Origin: Pelagibacterium montanilacus
GTDB taxonomy: Bacteria; Pseudomonadota; Alphaproteobacteria; Rhizobiales; Devosiaceae
NCBI RefSeq assembly: GCF_003992665.1
Contig: NZ_RZMX01000018.1
Coordinates: 31,244-95,243, forward strand
Direction of reading: 5' to 3'
DNA length: 64,000 bases
The position numbers were made by a program, and so were the translations under genes. Positions within the stretch are counted from its first letter, which is position 1. The number at the start of each line of letters is the position of its first letter. Under the pieces are notes generated by a model. It was given only the letters and a program-made list of their open reading frames with translations. It was not told where the DNA came from and did not search any database. This document shows, one piece after another, positions 62,702 to 64,000 of this stretch.

Positions 62702-62911
62702 TTAGTCGGCGAGCTGCAGATTGGCTGCAGAAACCTTGCCGTCGCGGCCCTTTTCGAGGTCGTAGGAGACCTTCTGGCCTTCGGCGAGGCCAGACAGGCC
62801 CGCTTGCTCGACAGCCGAGATGTGCACGAATGCGTCCTTGGATCCATCGGCCGGCGTGATGAAGCCGAAGCCTTTGGTGGAATTGAAGAACTTAACGGTG
62901 CCATTGATCAT
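62702..62911 (-). CDS. CspA-family cold-shock protein
   Basis: This 69-residue nucleic-acid-binding protein has both RNA-binding motifs, KGFGFITP (RNP1) and DAFVHISAVEQ (RNP2), in the order MINGTVKFFNSTKGFGFITP and then VSYDLEKGRDGK. ATG 62911 follows AAGG. It acts as an RNA chaperone in the cytoplasm. The name cspA is not given because alphaproteobacteria carry several paralogues. Confidence 0.93.
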   Translation of the reverse strand: MINGTVKFFNSTKGFGFITPADGSKDAFVHISAVEQAGLSGLAEGQKVSYDLEKGRDGKVSAANLQLAD

Positions 62912-63164
62912 GGGAGATACCTTGGTGGTTGGCTCGGAACGATACGTACGAGCATGTATACGCCCTGCGGGCTCGCAGGGTCGGCACGTTCGCAAAAATC
63001 GAGGGATAGCCAAGCAATCCGGCAAAGCCGGTGATCAGGTAGCCTATGACGGCTGAAAACGTAACGTCTATATGGGCCTTCCCGGCCCTAATAGCAAGCG
63101 CTGACCCTTTGCTTCGGTCCGGTTCCCCAGAACAGGGGGGCGCTCGCTCCTGCCTCGCACACTA
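62912..63164 (-). promoter_or_regulatory. csp leader and promoter region
   Basis: No gene is seen in this stretch. The leader contains a stem CCCTGCG-GGCT-CGCAGGG (62963-62980). Further up, on the minus strand, TTGCTA and TATAGA surround a GGGCC-GGGAA-GGCCC hairpin (near 63070-63100) with a rather long 19-base spacing. A long structured 5' leader is usual for cold-shock genes. Confidence 0.35.
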
Positions 63165-64000
63165 GGGTCCAAACCCAATCAGCATATTGAATAGATGCTG
63201 CAAATCAGATTTTTTGGCGTCAAATGGAGCTGGAGGTGTTGATGAGCAGACTGTTTTGGTTGAGCGACGAAGCTTGGGCGGCCATTGAGCCGCACCTCCC
63301 TCAAAACCAGCCCGGAGCACGCCGGGTCGACGACCGACGGGTGATTTCGGGGATCATTCATATGCTCAAGTGCGGTGGGCGCTGGGTTGATTGCCCTGTC
63401 GAATATGGCCCTGCGACAACCGTCTACAATCGCTGGAACCGTTGGAGCCGTCGCGGGGTCTGGGCCCGCATCCTGATGGCTTTGACCGACAAGGGCTGGA
63501 TTGCGGAAACGGCCCAGATCGACAGCAGCTATATCAAGGCCCATCGCGGCGCAGGTGGGGCAAAAGGGGGGCGAAAGCCAACGCCATTGGCATCTCGCGT
63601 GGTGGCCGGACCACCAAGGTCCATGCGCTCGTCGACGTTATTGGAAGGCCGCTCCGCCTCATCCTGACACCCGGCAACGCCTCGGACATGAAGGGGACTG
63701 ACCTGCTGATCGGGGAAACCACAGGCATGAAGCGGCTCATTGCTGACCGGGGCTATGATGCCAATCGACTGCGATCCACTTTGCGCAGCCAGAGCACCAT
63801 CCCCGTGATCCCTGGACGCAAAAACCGCAAGCGCATCATCCGTTACGATGAGAAGCGCTACAAGGACCGCTGGCGCGTCGAAGCTACCTTCTGCCGCCTC
63901 AAGGATTTCCGCCGTGTAGCGACACGATACGACAAACTCGCCCGGAACTACCTCTCCGCTGTCATGCTCGCAGCAGCAGTCGCATACTGGCTATGATTGA
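63165..64000 (+). mobile_element. IS5-family (IS427-like) insertion sequence, cut by window edge
   Basis: The element begins somewhere near CTAGGGTCCAAACCC (about 63162-63176) and runs off the right edge. It holds a two-frame transposase with a full DDE set. The left terminal repeat cannot be proven because the right end is not in the window. It is one of few mobile features here and sits just beyond the csp gene. Confidence 0.75.
63242..63996 (+). CDS. IS5-family transposase, two frames joined by -1 frameshift
   Basis: The first frame (63242-63667) starts MSRLFWLSDEAWAAIEPHLP with GGAGG five bases before the ATG. It contributes the first catalytic Asp (AQIDSSYIKAH). The second frame, open across the overlap, carries SRGGRTTKVHALVD, LIADRGYDAN (second Asp) and WRVEATFCRLKDFRRVATRY (Glu), ending at 63996. 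The switch is -1 at CAAAAGGGGGGC (63561-63572). Programmed frameshifting at such A/G runs is common in this IS group, so the gene is probably functional (about 251 residues) and not broken. Confidence 0.82.

Noticed and set aside
63224..63996. Transposase considered as a pseudogene
   Set aside because: The frame change falls at an A/G slippery run and all DDE residues are kept, so programmed frameshifting is the better explanation.

Overview
The window is GC-rich (roughly 63-65% by eye), densely coded DNA from an alphaproteobacterium, most likely a Hyphomicrobiales member near Devosia or Pelagibacterium. The reasons are the rhizobial glp gene order (glpR, glpD, glpSTPQUV, glpK), the abundance of binding-protein-dependent importers (ABC, TRAP and TTT), and a two-hairpin intergenic repeat of a kind I associate with that group. 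The family-level assignment is an inference. I see no rRNA, tRNA or CRISPR array. An IS5-type element is cut by the right edge.

Layout: (1) 1-4700: the end-truncated gene of a secreted molybdopterin-domain-like protein, then a four-gene envelope module (membrane protein, von Willebrand A protein with four 88-residue repeats, SH3-like protein, small secreted protein). (2) 4891-9777: an enolase-superfamily acid-sugar dehydratase with a TRAP transporter and a divergent GntR regulator. (3) 9818-20122: a LacI regulator and enoyl-CoA hydratase diverge from a ribose-type ABC importer followed by a CoA-transferase, GMC alcohol dehydrogenase, aldehyde dehydrogenase and an AroE-like dehydrogenase. Two matching LacI-type operators sit between them. 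(4) 20144-29103: an FCD-GntR regulator diverges from a methylcitrate-like operon (PrpF, two PrpD-like enzymes, a PrpB-like lyase) with a complete TctCAB importer but no citrate-synthase-type gene. (5) 29186-39408: the glycerol regulon. (6) 39579-43989: treZ, treY and a DUF2934 protein. (7) 44172-51375: a LysR regulator and a catabolic cluster (creatinase-fold hydrolase, NMT1/THI5-type ABC importer, leaderless gamma-glutamyltransferase-like enzyme, Asp/Glu-racemase-like enzyme). (8) 51518-57292: a LuxR solo and a second vWA envelope module. (9) 57576-61784: a second TTT importer with a UTRA-GntR regulator. (10) 61839-64000: three small proteins, a cold-shock protein and the IS.

The theme is scavenging: seven importers, each with its own catabolic enzymes and/or local regulator. 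The most interesting points are as follows. The two glycerol-importer ATPases GlpS and GlpT carry complementary defects that fall in the same composite ATP site. The synthase-less methylcitrate-type operon looks built for an imported tricarboxylate. The LacI-controlled sugar-importer operon encodes a full alcohol-to-acyl-CoA route. A bipartite hairpin repeat occurs three times, each copy downstream of a gene end. Hairpins follow five of the six binding-protein genes.
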